Assembly (NCBI GenBank): GCA_965263455.1
Contig: CBDHHN010000004.1
Span: forward strand, 2,232,001-2,296,000
Length of the DNA: 64,000 nt
DNA from: CADEDH01 sp965263455
GTDB taxonomy: Bacteria; Actinomycetota; Acidimicrobiia; Acidimicrobiales; SZUA-35
Reading direction: 5' to 3'
In this document: positions 25,016-33,793 of the stretch, one piece after another
Layout: each line of letters starts with the position of its first letter
How positions within the stretch are numbered: position 1 is the stretch's first letter
Made by a program: the position numbers and the translations under genes
Notes under the pieces: model-generated
Database searches by the model: none
The model's input: only the letters and a program-made list of their open reading frames with translations
Told to the model about the DNA's origin: nothing

Positions 25016-26394
25016 CGGAGGTAGGGGCCGAGGTCGATGGTCGGGTAGGCCACCCGCTCGCCGTACTCCCGCCGCTCCCGTTTGTAGGTGGCGTCGATGC
25101 CGACCTTGGTTCCGACGCCGCGCTGATCGGCCGTGGGGTCCATCTCGTGGCCCTGGGCCCCGGGGACCGTGAACACGTCGTCCAGCCAGTGGACCCGATT
25201 GGTCAGGGCCCACTGGACTTCGGCCGGCTCGTGGAAGTCGATGTCGCGATCGACCACGATCACGTTGCGGATGTTGATGTGGGCGGCCATGGCCGCCATG
25301 GCCAGGTTCTTGGGGGTGCCGGGGTTGTCGCGCTCGATACGGATCACGGCCAGGAACCCGTTGCCGTAGGGCGGGATGTGGACCTCGGCCTCGGGTACCA
25401 GATGGCGGACGAAGCGGCGCAGCAGGGGCTCCCGGGGCAACACGTTGCCCAGGTAGATGTGTTCGTACCAGCCGGGAATGATCGTCTGATACACCGGATC
25501 GTCCCGCCAGGCGATGGCCGTGACCTCGAAGGTGGGGCTGTTCCAGGGCTCGCCGTGGTAGCCGTGGAATTCGGCCAGGGGCCCCTCCAGCTCCCGGACC
25601 GTGGGGTGCAACAGGCCTTCGACCACGACCTCGGCCGCCGCCGGGATGTCGACGTCGACCGTGGTGCCCCGACACACCTCGATCCCCCGGTTGCGGATGG
25701 CGCCGGCGATCAGCATCTCGTCGACCGGGGTCTTGACCCCGGCGGCGATCATCAGGGCCGGGTCGAGTCCGATGGCCAGGGCGATGGGGAAGGGCGCGTC
25801 GGGATCCTCCCGTGACTTCCAGAACGTGCCGACGTCGCGCCATTCGTTGACGTTGAACCCGAAGCGGTTGCGGCCGAGCGCCAGCATCCGGTTGTAGCCC
25901 AGGTTGCCCCGGCCCGAGATCGGGTCCTTGGCCACCGTGACCGCGCCGGTGATGAAGGCCCCGCCGTCGCCCCGGCTGTGGATGGGGATGGGCAGCAGGC
26001 CGATGTCGACGTCGTCGCCGGTGATGACGTTGGCCTGCCACGGGGCCCCCTCGACGCGCACCGGGGGGATGCCGTTGGCCGGATCGAGGACCCGGGCCAT
26101 GACGTCGATGACCTCGCCCGGCTCGCAACCGAGGGCCACGGCGGCCCGACGATGCGAGGTGACGCTGCCGCAGAAGATAGGCCAGGGCGCCATGGCCGCC
26201 TCGACGCCGTCGGGCCGTGAGCCGTCGGCGGCTACCGGCTTGGTGAACAGCCCGGCCCCGACGTCGCCTCGGGCCAGGTTGGCGGCCACGTCGGCCAGTT
26301 CGTGGTGGAGCGACACAGGCTGGTCGATGCGGGCCAGCTGCCCGGCCCCGGCCAGGGCGTCGATGTAGGTGCGCAGGTCGACGATGTCGGTCAT
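25012..26394 (-). CDS. UbiD-family prenylated-FMN decarboxylase
   Basis: A 460-residue UbiD family (de)carboxylase. Family landmarks: GEVIDVMARVLDP, VITGDDVDIGLLPIPIHSRGDGG, GYNRMLALGRNRFGF, EGPLAEFHGYHGE in the prFMN/catalytic region, and VDRDIDFHEPAEVQWALTNR near the C-terminus. Family members reversibly decarboxylate aromatic or unsaturated acids, for example protocatechuate, vanillate or cinnamate types. The neighbouring ubiX supplies the cofactor. The substrate is not identifiable; general ubiquinone synthesis is unlikely in an actinobacterium, so catabolism is more plausible. Confidence 0.92.
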   Translation of the reverse strand: MTDIVDLRTYIDALAGAGQLARIDQPVSLHHELADVAANLARGDVGAGLFTKPVAADGSRPDGVEAAMAPWPIFCGSVTSHRRAAVALGCEPGEVIDVMARVLDPANGIPPVRVEGAPWQANVITGDDVDIGLLPIPIHSRGDGGAFITGAVTVAKDPISGRGNLGYNRMLALGRNRFGFNVNEWRDVGTFWKSREDPDAPFPIALAIGLDPALMIAAGVKTPVDEMLIAGAIRNRGIEVCRGTTVDVDIPAAAEVVVEGLLHPTVRELEGPLAEFHGYHGEPWNSPTFEVTAIAWRDDPVYQTIIPGWYEHIYLGNVLPREPLLRRFVRHLVPEAEVHIPPYGNGFLAVIRIERDNPGTPKNLAMAAMAAHINIRNVIVVDRDIDFHEPAEVQWALTNRVHWLDDVFTVPGAQGHEMDPTADQRGVGTKVGIDATYKRERREYGERVAYPTIDLGPYLR

Positions 26395-26582
26395 GGTCTC
26401 GCTCTCGCTGGGCCGACCCCGACGGGCCGGTGGGGGGTGAGGATAGTCGTGGGCAATGGCCCCGATCAGACCCGGTGGCGGCTGTGGGCGGCCCGGCCGG
26501 GGGTCGAGCCGGGGGCCGCGCGACAGCCGAGTGACGGCCGAGCCGGTGGCCCTGCGGGCGGCCGTCGGCCATCATCGGAACC

Positions 26583-27557
26583 ATGCCGGACGTCGCCTCC
26601 CCACCTGTCATCGATCTGTCGGCGCAGGGTGTTGGACCGCTCGATCCGGCCGTGGTCGCCACCATCGACCGCGCCTGTGTCGACATCGGCTTCTTCGTGG
26701 TGACCGGCCACGGCCTGGAGGACGAGCTCGACCGACTGTTGGTCCTGGGCCGGGCCTTCTTCGCCCGGCCCCAGACCGAGAAGGAGACCATCGGCCGCGA
26801 CGGTGGCTTCGGCTACGTCCCCCATGTGTCCACGGCCACCGACGAGGCCCTGGCCGCCGGACGGGCCTCCACCGGCACCGAGTATCTCGACCTCCCGGTC
26901 GGCCGGAACGACGGCGACCCCTCCGCGCCGTCGGCGACGGTCCCGGGTCGGCTCGACGGGTTCCAGGAGACGATCGAGCGGTACCAGGCCGGGGCCGTGG
27001 ACCTGTCCCGGCGACTGCTGGCGGCCATGGCCACCGCCCTCGGCAGCGAGGCCCACTACTTCGACCGGTACCTGACCGAACCCGATTGCAAGCTCCGCTT
27101 CCTCCGCTACCCCCCGGTCGAGCCCGGGCCCGACGGCGCCCTGCCCGTACCGACGACGCCCCACACCGACTACGGGGCGCTCACCCTGCTGGCCACCGAC
27201 GGTGTGCCCGGCCTCGAGGTCCGGCCCGTCGACCGGGGCTGGGTGCCGGTGGACGCCCCGGCGGGATCGTTGGTGGTCAACCTGGGTGACCTGCTGGCGC
27301 GGTGGACCAACGACCGCTACCGCTCGACGCCGCACCGGGTGGTCGGCCCACCTCGCGGTGAGCGCTACTCGATCCCCCTTTTCGTCAACCCGTCGCACGA
27401 CACCGTGGTCGAGACCATCCCCAGCTGCATCAGCGCCGAGCACCCTCTCCACTACCCCCCGGTGACAGCCGGAGACTTCGTGACCGAGCGGCGGGAGAGC
27501 CCGGCCGAGCCCTACGTCGATCCGGCCGAGGGCCCCACCCGCCGGCTCGACGTCTGA
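26583..27557 (+). CDS. 2-oxoglutarate/Fe(II)-dependent dioxygenase (isopenicillin-N-synthase-like)
   Basis: A 324-residue enzyme of the isopenicillin N synthase-like family. The N-terminal DIOX_N part includes GFFVVTGHGLEDEL. The iron site is HTDYGALTLLATDG (His, Asp) plus STPHRVVGP (distal His), and RYSIPLFVNPS supplies the Arg-x-Ser that binds 2-oxoglutarate. It is followed 15 bases later by a glutamine-amidotransferase gene and then a deaminase, probably a three-gene operon. Such dioxygenases hydroxylate or desaturate small molecules; the actual substrate is unknown. Confidence 0.88.
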   Translation: MPDVASPPVIDLSAQGVGPLDPAVVATIDRACVDIGFFVVTGHGLEDELDRLLVLGRAFFARPQTEKETIGRDGGFGYVPHVSTATDEALAAGRASTGTEYLDLPVGRNDGDPSAPSATVPGRLDGFQETIERYQAGAVDLSRRLLAAMATALGSEAHYFDRYLTEPDCKLRFLRYPPVEPGPDGALPVPTTPHTDYGALTLLATDGVPGLEVRPVDRGWVPVDAPAGSLVVNLGDLLARWTNDRYRSTPHRVVGPPRGERYSIPLFVNPSHDTVVETIPSCISAEHPLHYPPVTAGDFVTERRESPAEPYVDPAEGPTRRLDV

Positions 27558-27572
27558 GGCCGGGGGCTGGCG

Positions 27573-28361
27573 GTGCGCGTCGTCAACATCATCCACGATC
27601 CGAGCTGGACCGAGTCCCGGGTGAGCGACGTGCTCCGGGCCCGGGGCCACACGGTCACCGATCACTGCCCGGCCGTGGGAGATCCGCTGCCCCCGATCGG
27701 TGAGGCCGACGCCGTCGTCGTCAACGGGGGCCCGGTCAGTGTGTGGCAGGCCGACGAGCTGCCGTTCGTCCGGGCCGAGATCGACCTGGCGGCCCGGGCG
27801 GTCGAGGAGGGGATCCCTTATCTGGGGTTGTGCCTGGGAGGCCAGGTGCTGGCCGCCGCCTTCGGGGCCACCACGGTCGAGCGGGTCGACGGGATGTGCG
27901 AGTTCGGGTTCCACCCGATCGAGGCGACCGAGGCCGGGCGGACGTTGTTCCCCGAGCCGACCACGGTGTTCCAGTCGCACTACGAGGGGTTGGCCTCGCT
28001 TCCGCCCGACGCCGTGCACCTGGCCCGCAGTGACCGGTTCGAGTACCAGGCGTTCGCCCTCGGTCCCCGGGCCCTGGGCCTCCAGTTCCATCCCGACGCC
28101 CGCCTCGACATGTTGGCCGGCTGGTGGGAGGGCAACACGCTCACCCGCAATCGACCCGGCGCCCAGAGCCGTCGGCAACTGCTGGCCCTCGGCGCCCAGT
28201 CGGAACCGGCCTGGGCGGCCTGGGTCGGGCATCTCGTCGACCACTGGCTCGGCGCCGACCCCGATCCTGACTCCGATCCTCACCCCGATCCTGACTCCGG
28301 ACCGGCAGCCGCCGACGGTCCGGGCGCCCGCACCCCCTTGACCCCTGGAGCCCCCCGGTGA
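27573..28361 (+). CDS. type 1 glutamine amidotransferase-like protein
   Basis: A 262-residue class I GATase-like protein starting at GTG 27573. The nucleophile elbow GLCLGGQ is intact near residues 86-92, and SHYEG and LGLQFHPD follow. The usual catalytic triad is Cys-His-Glu (HPE); here the last residue is Asp. The C-terminal 35 residues are a low-complexity Asp/Pro tail (DPDPDSDPHPDPDSGP) encoded by 12-bp repeats. It overlaps the next gene by four bases (GTGA). It may release ammonia or hydrolyse a gamma-glutamyl conjugate. Confidence 0.8.
   Translation: MRVVNIIHDPSWTESRVSDVLRARGHTVTDHCPAVGDPLPPIGEADAVVVNGGPVSVWQADELPFVRAEIDLAARAVEEGIPYLGLCLGGQVLAAAFGATTVERVDGMCEFGFHPIEATEAGRTLFPEPTTVFQSHYEGLASLPPDAVHLARSDRFEYQAFALGPRALGLQFHPDARLDMLAGWWEGNTLTRNRPGAQSRRQLLALGAQSEPAWAAWVGHLVDHWLGADPDPDSDPHPDPDSGPAAADGPGARTPLTPGAPR
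28264..28304 (+). repeat. 12-bp tandem repeat in the GATase tail
   Basis: Three consecutive copies of a 12-bp unit close to CCGATCCTGACT encode alternating Pro-Asp-Ser-Asp and Pro-His-Pro-Asp in the disordered C-terminal tail of the GATase-like protein. The repeat keeps the reading frame. Confidence 0.65.
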
Positions 28362-29689
28362 CCACCATCCTCCGCAACGGACGCCTACCCGACGGCCGCC
28401 TGGTCGACATCACCGTCGACGACGACGGCATCGTCGGTTCCGTCACCGACGCAGGGCCGGGAGGCGAGGGAGCCACCGTGGACGCGGCCGACGGTGCTGC
28501 CGCCGACGGCGGGGCCGGAGCGGGAGGCGGAAGCGGATCGGGCCGGGCGAGGAGCGGTCCGGCGGCCACCGAGCACGATCTGGCCGGTTGGCTCGTGCTG
28601 GCGGCCATGGCCGAACCCCACGCCCACCTCGACAAGGCGCTGACGGCCGAGCTGGTGCCCAACCCCAAGGGCGATCTGTTGGGCGCCATCGACGCCTGGA
28701 TCGGAGCGGCCCAGGCCGGGCGGATCACGCCCGAGGGCATGGTGGCCCGGGCCACGACGGCCCTGGAGCAGCTGCTGGTCAACGGCGTCACCGCCGTGCG
28801 GACCCATGTCAACGTCACCCCGTCGAACGGAACGACGGCCCTGGAGGCGGTCCAGGCGGCGGCCGCCGCCTTCGACGGCCTCATGCAGGTCCAGACGGTG
28901 GCGCTGACCAGCAGCCCGATGTCGGGACCGGACGCCGCCCCCAACCGGAAGGCGTTGGCCGCCGCCCTGGAACTCGGCGTCGACCTGGTCGGCGGCTGCC
29001 CCCACCTCGACCCCGACGGGCCGGGCCTCATCGCCAACGCCCTGGCCGCCGCCACCGAGGCCGGGGCCGGGGTCGATCTCCACGTCGACGAGTTGCTCGA
29101 CCCGTCGATCCTGACCCTCCGGGACTACGCCCGTCAGATCCTCGACACCGGCTTCTCCTGGCGGGGTCGCCCGGCCGGGGCCGGGCACTGCGTCACCCTG
29201 GGCATGCAGACCCCGGCCGTGCAGGCCGAGGTGTCGGCCCTGGTGGCCGAGGCCGGGATCGCCGTGTTCCCCCTCCCCCAGACCAACCTGTTCCTCCAGG
29301 GGCGTGACGATCCGACCGCCACCCCTCGGGGCCTGACGGCGGTGGCCACCCTGGTCGAGCATGGCGCGCTGGTGGCGGCCGGAGCCGACAACGTGCAGGA
29401 CCCGTTCAACCTGGTCGGTCGGTCCGACCCCCTGGAGACGGCGGCCCTCATGGTGATGGCCGGGCATCGCTCGCCCGAGGAGTCCTACGAGCTGGTGTCG
29501 ACCAATGTGCGCCGGGCGCTCGGTCTGGCCCCGGCCGGGGTCGAGGTGGGGGCCGTGGCCGACCTCGTCGCCATCGACGCCCCCTCGGTCCGCGGTGCCG
29601 TGGCCGACGCCCCCCGTTCGCGCCGGGTCTTCCACCGCGGTCGTCTGGTGGCCTCGGCCGATCAGCAGCTGGTCGTCCACCGACCCTGA
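28358..29689 (+). CDS. CodA-like cytosine/N-heterocycle deaminase
   Basis: A 443-residue amidohydrolase of the cytosine deaminase branch. MAEPHAHLDKAL gives the H-x-H metal ligands and the Lys typical of CodA-type enzymes. VDLHVDELLDP, LPQTNLFLQGR and GADNVQDPFNLVGRSDPLETA are characteristic. A Gly/Ala-rich low-complexity insert (residues about 36-70) interrupts the N-terminal composite domain. The start GTG overlaps the GATase stop. With the GATase and dioxygenase it forms an operon that may process an amide- or amidine-bearing ring. Confidence 0.87.
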   Translation: MTTILRNGRLPDGRLVDITVDDDGIVGSVTDAGPGGEGATVDAADGAAADGGAGAGGGSGSGRARSGPAATEHDLAGWLVLAAMAEPHAHLDKALTAELVPNPKGDLLGAIDAWIGAAQAGRITPEGMVARATTALEQLLVNGVTAVRTHVNVTPSNGTTALEAVQAAAAAFDGLMQVQTVALTSSPMSGPDAAPNRKALAAALELGVDLVGGCPHLDPDGPGLIANALAAATEAGAGVDLHVDELLDPSILTLRDYARQILDTGFSWRGRPAGAGHCVTLGMQTPAVQAEVSALVAEAGIAVFPLPQTNLFLQGRDDPTATPRGLTAVATLVEHGALVAAGADNVQDPFNLVGRSDPLETAALMVMAGHRSPEESYELVSTNVRRALGLAPAGVEVGAVADLVAIDAPSVRGAVADAPRSRRVFHRGRLVASADQQLVVHRP

Positions 29690-29702
29690 CCGGTCCGGGA
29701 AC

Positions 29703-29751
29703 CGGCGGTCAGCGGTCCTTCCCGCGATCCTTCCCGCGATCCTTCCCGGAC
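29703..29751. repeat. 12-bp tandem repeat upstream of a decayed methyltransferase
   Basis: GCGATCCTTCCC-type units are repeated about three times in tandem between the CodA-like stop and the pseudogene. Another short array, three copies of GTCGTCGGC, lies at about 29802-29828 inside the pseudogene. Both suggest slippage in decaying sequence. Confidence 0.6.
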
Positions 29752-29789
29752 TGTGCGGCATCTTCCGCACCGGTCGGGCCATCGCCGAG

Positions 29790-30090
29790 CGCTGCCGCTA
29801 CGTCGTCGGCGTCGTCGGCGTCGTCGGCGTCGACATGACCCCGGCCATGCTGACCAAGGCCGCGCCACGGCCAGGGCCATGGGCACCACCAACGTCGAGT
29901 TCTGCGAGGGCTTCCTCGAAGACCTCCCCGTGAGCGACGGCTGGGCCGACGTCGTCATCGCCAACGGGGTCATCAACCTGTGCCCCGACAAGGCGGCCAC
30001 TTTCGCCGAGATCTGGCGGGTGCTGAGGTGGCCGGTGTTCCCGCCGTGCTGGCCTACACCGAGGGTGGCGCCCTCGTCTTCGACTACTGA
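29790..30090 (+). pseudogene. SAM-dependent methyltransferase remnant (ArsM-like)
   Basis: Three fragments in three different frames together read like a class I methyltransferase of the arsenite-methyltransferase type. VVGVDMTPAMLTKA (SAM motif) ends near 29868. RAMGTTNVEFCEGFLEDLP, then DVVIANGVINLCPDKAATFAEIWRVLR, spans about 29875-30030 in another frame. AVLAYTEGGALVFDY and a stop end at 30090 in the third. The N-terminus and the segment after the post-II loop are missing. No intact product is possible, so this is a decayed gene; which original substrate it used is unknown. Confidence 0.75.
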
Positions 30091-30177
30091 GCCGACGAGC
30101 CCCACGGCCCGATCGACTCATCCCGTGACCCCGAGCCACCGGCCTGGCCCGGGGTCACGGCGCGCCCGGCGGGCGGC

Positions 30178-31422
30178 TCAGGTGCCTCGGACCGAGGCCA
30201 GCGTCTCCGACAGCGGGATGGTCGACAGGTCGGTGTCGGGCCCGATGAGGTAGTTCCCGGCGATGACCGACTGGTTGGCGTCCGCCTCGTCGAAGAACAC
30301 CCCGACGGGATCGCCACCCTCGGCCACCGCCCGCACCTGCTCCTTGAACTGGCGACGCACCATCGACACCCCGACGTCCGACGACGACAGCCGCTCGACC
30401 GAGTGGCGGGTGATCGGCCCCTGACCGACCTGGGTCTCGTAGTCACCGGGATAGCGCTGATGCTCCTCCTCGGTGAGATCGAACCAGCTCTTGTCACCGG
30501 CGTAGCGGGCCATGCCCTGGGCCTCGCCGTCCCGGGGCTTGCGAACCAGGGCGAAGACCCGGGTGTGGGTGTCGTCGATGGGAAGCGCCCACGACAGGTT
30601 GTTGGTCCGCCCGGTGACCGACAGCGTCGGCGTGGCGATCACCCGCACCGTGGGCATCCGGGTCTCGGTCACCCGGTGGAGGATGGTGCCGTCGGGCAGG
30701 ACCCGATCCTGGGTCGAGGTGACACCGGACTCGTTGCGCTGCCAGGCCACCTCGGGCCAGATGCTCAGGTCGGCGTTGAACTGGGCGCCGCTGATGGCGT
30801 TGTGGAGGATGAACACGTGGTACGGGTCCATCACGTTCTCATGCGTCTGGAACCAGTTGCACGGCGCCACCGACGGACCACCGAAGGCGAAGTGGTCGAC
30901 CACCACCACCTCCTCGGTGTCGGGATCGAGGCCGTCGTCGAGAATGTCGTAGCGGGGGAAGACGGGCTGACGGTCGGCCGGTCCGAGGTAGGCGAAGATC
31001 AGGCCGTGGTACTCCACCACCGGGTACCACGGCTGGCGGTAGCGGGCCTTGTTGCGGCCCCGATCGGGCTCACACGGCTGGTCGAGGCACTGCCCGTCGG
31101 CGGCGAACAACCAACCGTGGTACGGGCACCGGATGCCGTCGGCCTCGACCCGCCCGAAGTAGAGGGTGGTGCCCCGATGGCAACAGCGGGGTTCGAGGAG
31201 GCCCGGGGTGCCCGAGGTGTCCCGGTACAGGATCAGGTCCTCGCCCAGGACCCGGACCTCCCGGGGCCGGCTGGTGGCTTCGGACGAGGGGGCGACGGCG
31301 TGCCAGTAGCGGCGGAGCAGCTCGCCCGACGGTGTACCCGCACCGACCCGGACCAGGTCCTGGTCCCACTCGCCCGTGGGGCGCCCGTAGGCCCGTCCGT
31401 CATCCACCACGCCGTTCGTCAT
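30178..31422 (-). CDS. Rieske non-heme iron oxygenase, large subunit
   Basis: A 414-residue ring-hydroxylating-type oxygenase. The Rieske [2Fe-2S] centre is EPRCCHRGTTLYFG plus GIRCPYHGW (Cys-x-His and Cys-x2-His, with Cys as the x residue of the first pair). The catalytic domain has NWFQTHENVMDPYHVFILH, giving the bridging Asp and the two His of the mononuclear iron. No small subunit or ferredoxin reductase is adjacent. It lies downstream of an ABC importer operon on the same strand (113-base gap), so the imported compound may be its substrate. Family members attack aromatic acids, phthalates or quaternary amines. Confidence 0.88.
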   Translation of the reverse strand: MTNGVVDDGRAYGRPTGEWDQDLVRVGAGTPSGELLRRYWHAVAPSSEATSRPREVRVLGEDLILYRDTSGTPGLLEPRCCHRGTTLYFGRVEADGIRCPYHGWLFAADGQCLDQPCEPDRGRNKARYRQPWYPVVEYHGLIFAYLGPADRQPVFPRYDILDDGLDPDTEEVVVVDHFAFGGPSVAPCNWFQTHENVMDPYHVFILHNAISGAQFNADLSIWPEVAWQRNESGVTSTQDRVLPDGTILHRVTETRMPTVRVIATPTLSVTGRTNNLSWALPIDDTHTRVFALVRKPRDGEAQGMARYAGDKSWFDLTEEEHQRYPGDYETQVGQGPITRHSVERLSSSDVGVSMVRRQFKEQVRAVAEGGDPVGVFFDEADANQSVIAGNYLIGPDTDLSTIPLSETLASVRGT

Positions 31423-31535
31423 GCAGCCAGTGTGGCAAAACGGCCGGGGCCGGCGCCCGTGGTGGACGCAGGCCCCGGTTCGTTCCGATGCCGTCGTGGG
31501 CCGGTCTCACGACCGGCCCACGATCAGCGTGCGAA

Positions 31536-32759
31536 TCAGAGCCCGATGGACTCGTCGATGAACTCGTTGGTGAACATGTCCTCGGCCGTCAGATCCTCGG
31601 GGATCTCGATACCGGCCTCACGCTGGGCGTCGAGGATGGCCTGGATCCGGCCGGCCTCCATGTTGCCCACGGTCGAGTCGGGGCCGTTGCCGATGAGGCC
31701 CAGCTCCAGCTGCTTGTCGACCGACCAGGCGGCCAGGTCGGCCGAGTAGACCCAGAACGAGTCGAACTGCTCGACGGCGTCGACGATCACGGCGTTGGCC
31801 CGGGCCGGGTCGTTGGCGAAGTCGACGACGGCCTGCTGCAGGGTGGGGATGAACAGCTCCAGGCAGGGGCTCATGCTCTCCAGGTCATCGGGCTTGACCC
31901 CGATGGTCTGGGAGTAGACCTGCCAGCCGGCGTCGTGCAGCAGCTCGAAGGACGGGGCCTTGCCGTACTCCTCGAACACGAACTCGTAGTTGAAGGGCTC
32001 GGCCGAGGCGAAGCCCTGCTGGGCGATGTCGCCCTCGGCGATGAAGCGGGCCGGCGAACCGTCGTAGGACGGGTCGAGCTGGTCCTCGCTCCAGATGCCC
32101 TGGGCCACGAAGGCCGCGGCGAAGCCGTCGGTGCCGAACAGGTTGATGGTGATCCCGGCCTCACCGACGTCGGCCAGGGTCTCGATCTCGGGGTAGGTGT
32201 CGGCGTCCCACATCACGATCTGGGGGTTGATCTCCAGCGGAGCCATCACCGAGATGAGGGGCAGGTCCTCCCAGGCCGTGGCCTGGCTGTCGGTCGTGGT
32301 GTAGCCGAGGTGGATCGAGTCGTCGGTGTACATCTGGACCCGGGGGGCGGCGAAGCCGATGGCGGGACCACCGGAGCGCACCTCGATGTCGATACCCAGG
32401 GGTTCGCCCCCGAGCTGACCGGGGCCGGTGACGACCAGGTTGTCGGAGTCGACGGTGTAGCCCTCACCGATCAGCTCATACAGGGCGCCGTGCTCGGACT
32501 CGGCAAACCAGTCGGTCTGGATGACCAGGGGGCTGGGGCAGACGTCGGCCAAGCCGGCCGCCGCCTCTTCGGTGTCGGGGTCCTCGGCCGGTTCGTCGTC
32601 GGCCGGTTCCTCGTCGCTGTCGGAGTCGTCTGCTGCGGTCGCCTCGGTGGAGGTGTCCTCGGCTCCGGCGTCGTCCTCGGTGTCGTCGTCGCCACCGCAG
32701 GCGGCGGCCACGAGACCGAAGGCCAACAACAGGGCCCACAGTCGGGTCCACTTCGTCAT
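31536..32759 (-). CDS. ABC transporter substrate-binding lipoprotein (NMT1/SsuA-like)
   Basis: A 407-residue secreted lipoprotein. A short basic N-terminus (MTKWTR), a hydrophobic stretch and the lipobox LVAAACGG give Cys21 or so as the lipidated residue. An acidic low-complexity linker (Asp/Glu/Thr/Ala, residues about 24-68) precedes the folded domain. The domain resembles periplasmic binding proteins of the nitrate/sulfonate/pyrimidine group. The context (permease and ATPase genes upstream in the operon, Rieske oxygenase downstream) supports import of an organic nutrient. The start ATG 32759 is set by the signal peptide. Confidence 0.85.
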   Translation of the reverse strand: MTKWTRLWALLLAFGLVAAACGGDDDTEDDAGAEDTSTEATAADDSDSDEEPADDEPAEDPDTEEAAAGLADVCPSPLVIQTDWFAESEHGALYELIGEGYTVDSDNLVVTGPGQLGGEPLGIDIEVRSGGPAIGFAAPRVQMYTDDSIHLGYTTTDSQATAWEDLPLISVMAPLEINPQIVMWDADTYPEIETLADVGEAGITINLFGTDGFAAAFVAQGIWSEDQLDPSYDGSPARFIAEGDIAQQGFASAEPFNYEFVFEEYGKAPSFELLHDAGWQVYSQTIGVKPDDLESMSPCLELFIPTLQQAVVDFANDPARANAVIVDAVEQFDSFWVYSADLAAWSVDKQLELGLIGNGPDSTVGNMEAGRIQAILDAQREAGIEIPEDLTAEDMFTNEFIDESIGL

Positions 32760-32845
32760 GGTCGTTGCTCTCCCTTGTGGTGAGGTGTTCTGGGCCACGA
32801 CGACCACCACACAGCCGCCGTCGCCCGTCCACGGTCGGGCTCGCC

Positions 32846-33793
32846 CTACGAGCCGCCCGAGCCGGTGTCGTGCCACCGGCCGATGGCCAGGTTCTGGATC
32901 CAACCGAAGATCAGGAAGACGGCGACGCCCAGCGCCGACGACATGATGACGGCGGCCAGCAGCTCCTCGCCCTGGAGCTGGTTGGCGTAGCGTTGGATGC
33001 GCTGTCCGATGCCGACGTCGCCCTTGCCGAAGAAGAAGTCACCGACGATGGCGCCGATCACCGACAGTCCGGCCGAGATGCGCAGGCCGGCGAAGATGGC
33101 GGGCATGGCCGCCGGCAGCATCAGCTTGCGGAGCCGGGTCACCCGTCCGGCGTTGTGCAGGGTGAAGAGGTCGTGCAGGCCCCGATCGGCCGACTGCAGA
33201 CCGAACAGCGTGTTCACGATGATCGGGAACAGCGAGATGATCACGCAGACCAGGATCCGGGCCGACTGCCCCGTCCCGACCCAGAACGAGATGAGGGGCA
33301 CGATGGACAGGATCGGGATGGCCTGGAGGACGACCATGAACGGGAAGATGCCCCGTTCGATGACCTTGGCCTGACTCATGACCATGGCCAGGGCGAACCC
33401 GATCAGGATCGAGATGGCGAGGCCGATCATGGCCACCCGGGTACTCGACCACAGGGCCAGGAGGATCTCGGAGAAGTTACCCCAGTCGAGGAAGCCGACC
33501 TCGACGACCTGGTGCGGGGGCCGAAGCAGGAAGCGGCGGGCCGGATCGAGGATCAGGTAGGTGACCGCATACCACAAGCCCAGGAACCCGGCTCCGACCA
33601 GGATCGGAGGCAGGATCTGCTCGGCCAACTCGCGGCCCCGGCTCTTGACCCGATAGGCCCCCACCACGGGGGCGGCGCCGACCGGGGACGAGGCCCCGGC
33701 CTCCATCGTGTCGGCCACGGTGTCGGTCCGACCCGAGCCGTCGGCCGGGGCGACGCCGGGGCCCGTTTCGGTATCGGTCAGCTCGGTGGTCAC
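32846..33793 (-). CDS. ABC transporter permease (SsuC/TauC-like)
   Basis: A 315-residue permease with six predicted membrane segments. After an N-terminal hydrophilic 50 residues come LPPILVGAGFLGLWYAV, TRVAMIGLAISILIGFALAM, VLQAIPILSIVPLISFW and ILVCVIISLFPIIVNTLFG. The EAA loop (LRKLMLPAAMPAIFAGLRIS) is clear. The start GTG 33793 overlaps the ATPase stop (GTGA) and has GAGGAGG just upstream. It is a partner of the neighbouring ATPase and substrate-binding protein. Confidence 0.9.
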   Translation of the reverse strand: MTTELTDTETGPGVAPADGSGRTDTVADTMEAGASSPVGAAPVVGAYRVKSRGRELAEQILPPILVGAGFLGLWYAVTYLILDPARRFLLRPPHQVVEVGFLDWGNFSEILLALWSSTRVAMIGLAISILIGFALAMVMSQAKVIERGIFPFMVVLQAIPILSIVPLISFWVGTGQSARILVCVIISLFPIIVNTLFGLQSADRGLHDLFTLHNAGRVTRLRKLMLPAAMPAIFAGLRISAGLSVIGAIVGDFFFGKGDVGIGQRIQRYANQLQGEELLAAVIMSSALGVAVFLIFGWIQNLAIGRWHDTGSGGS

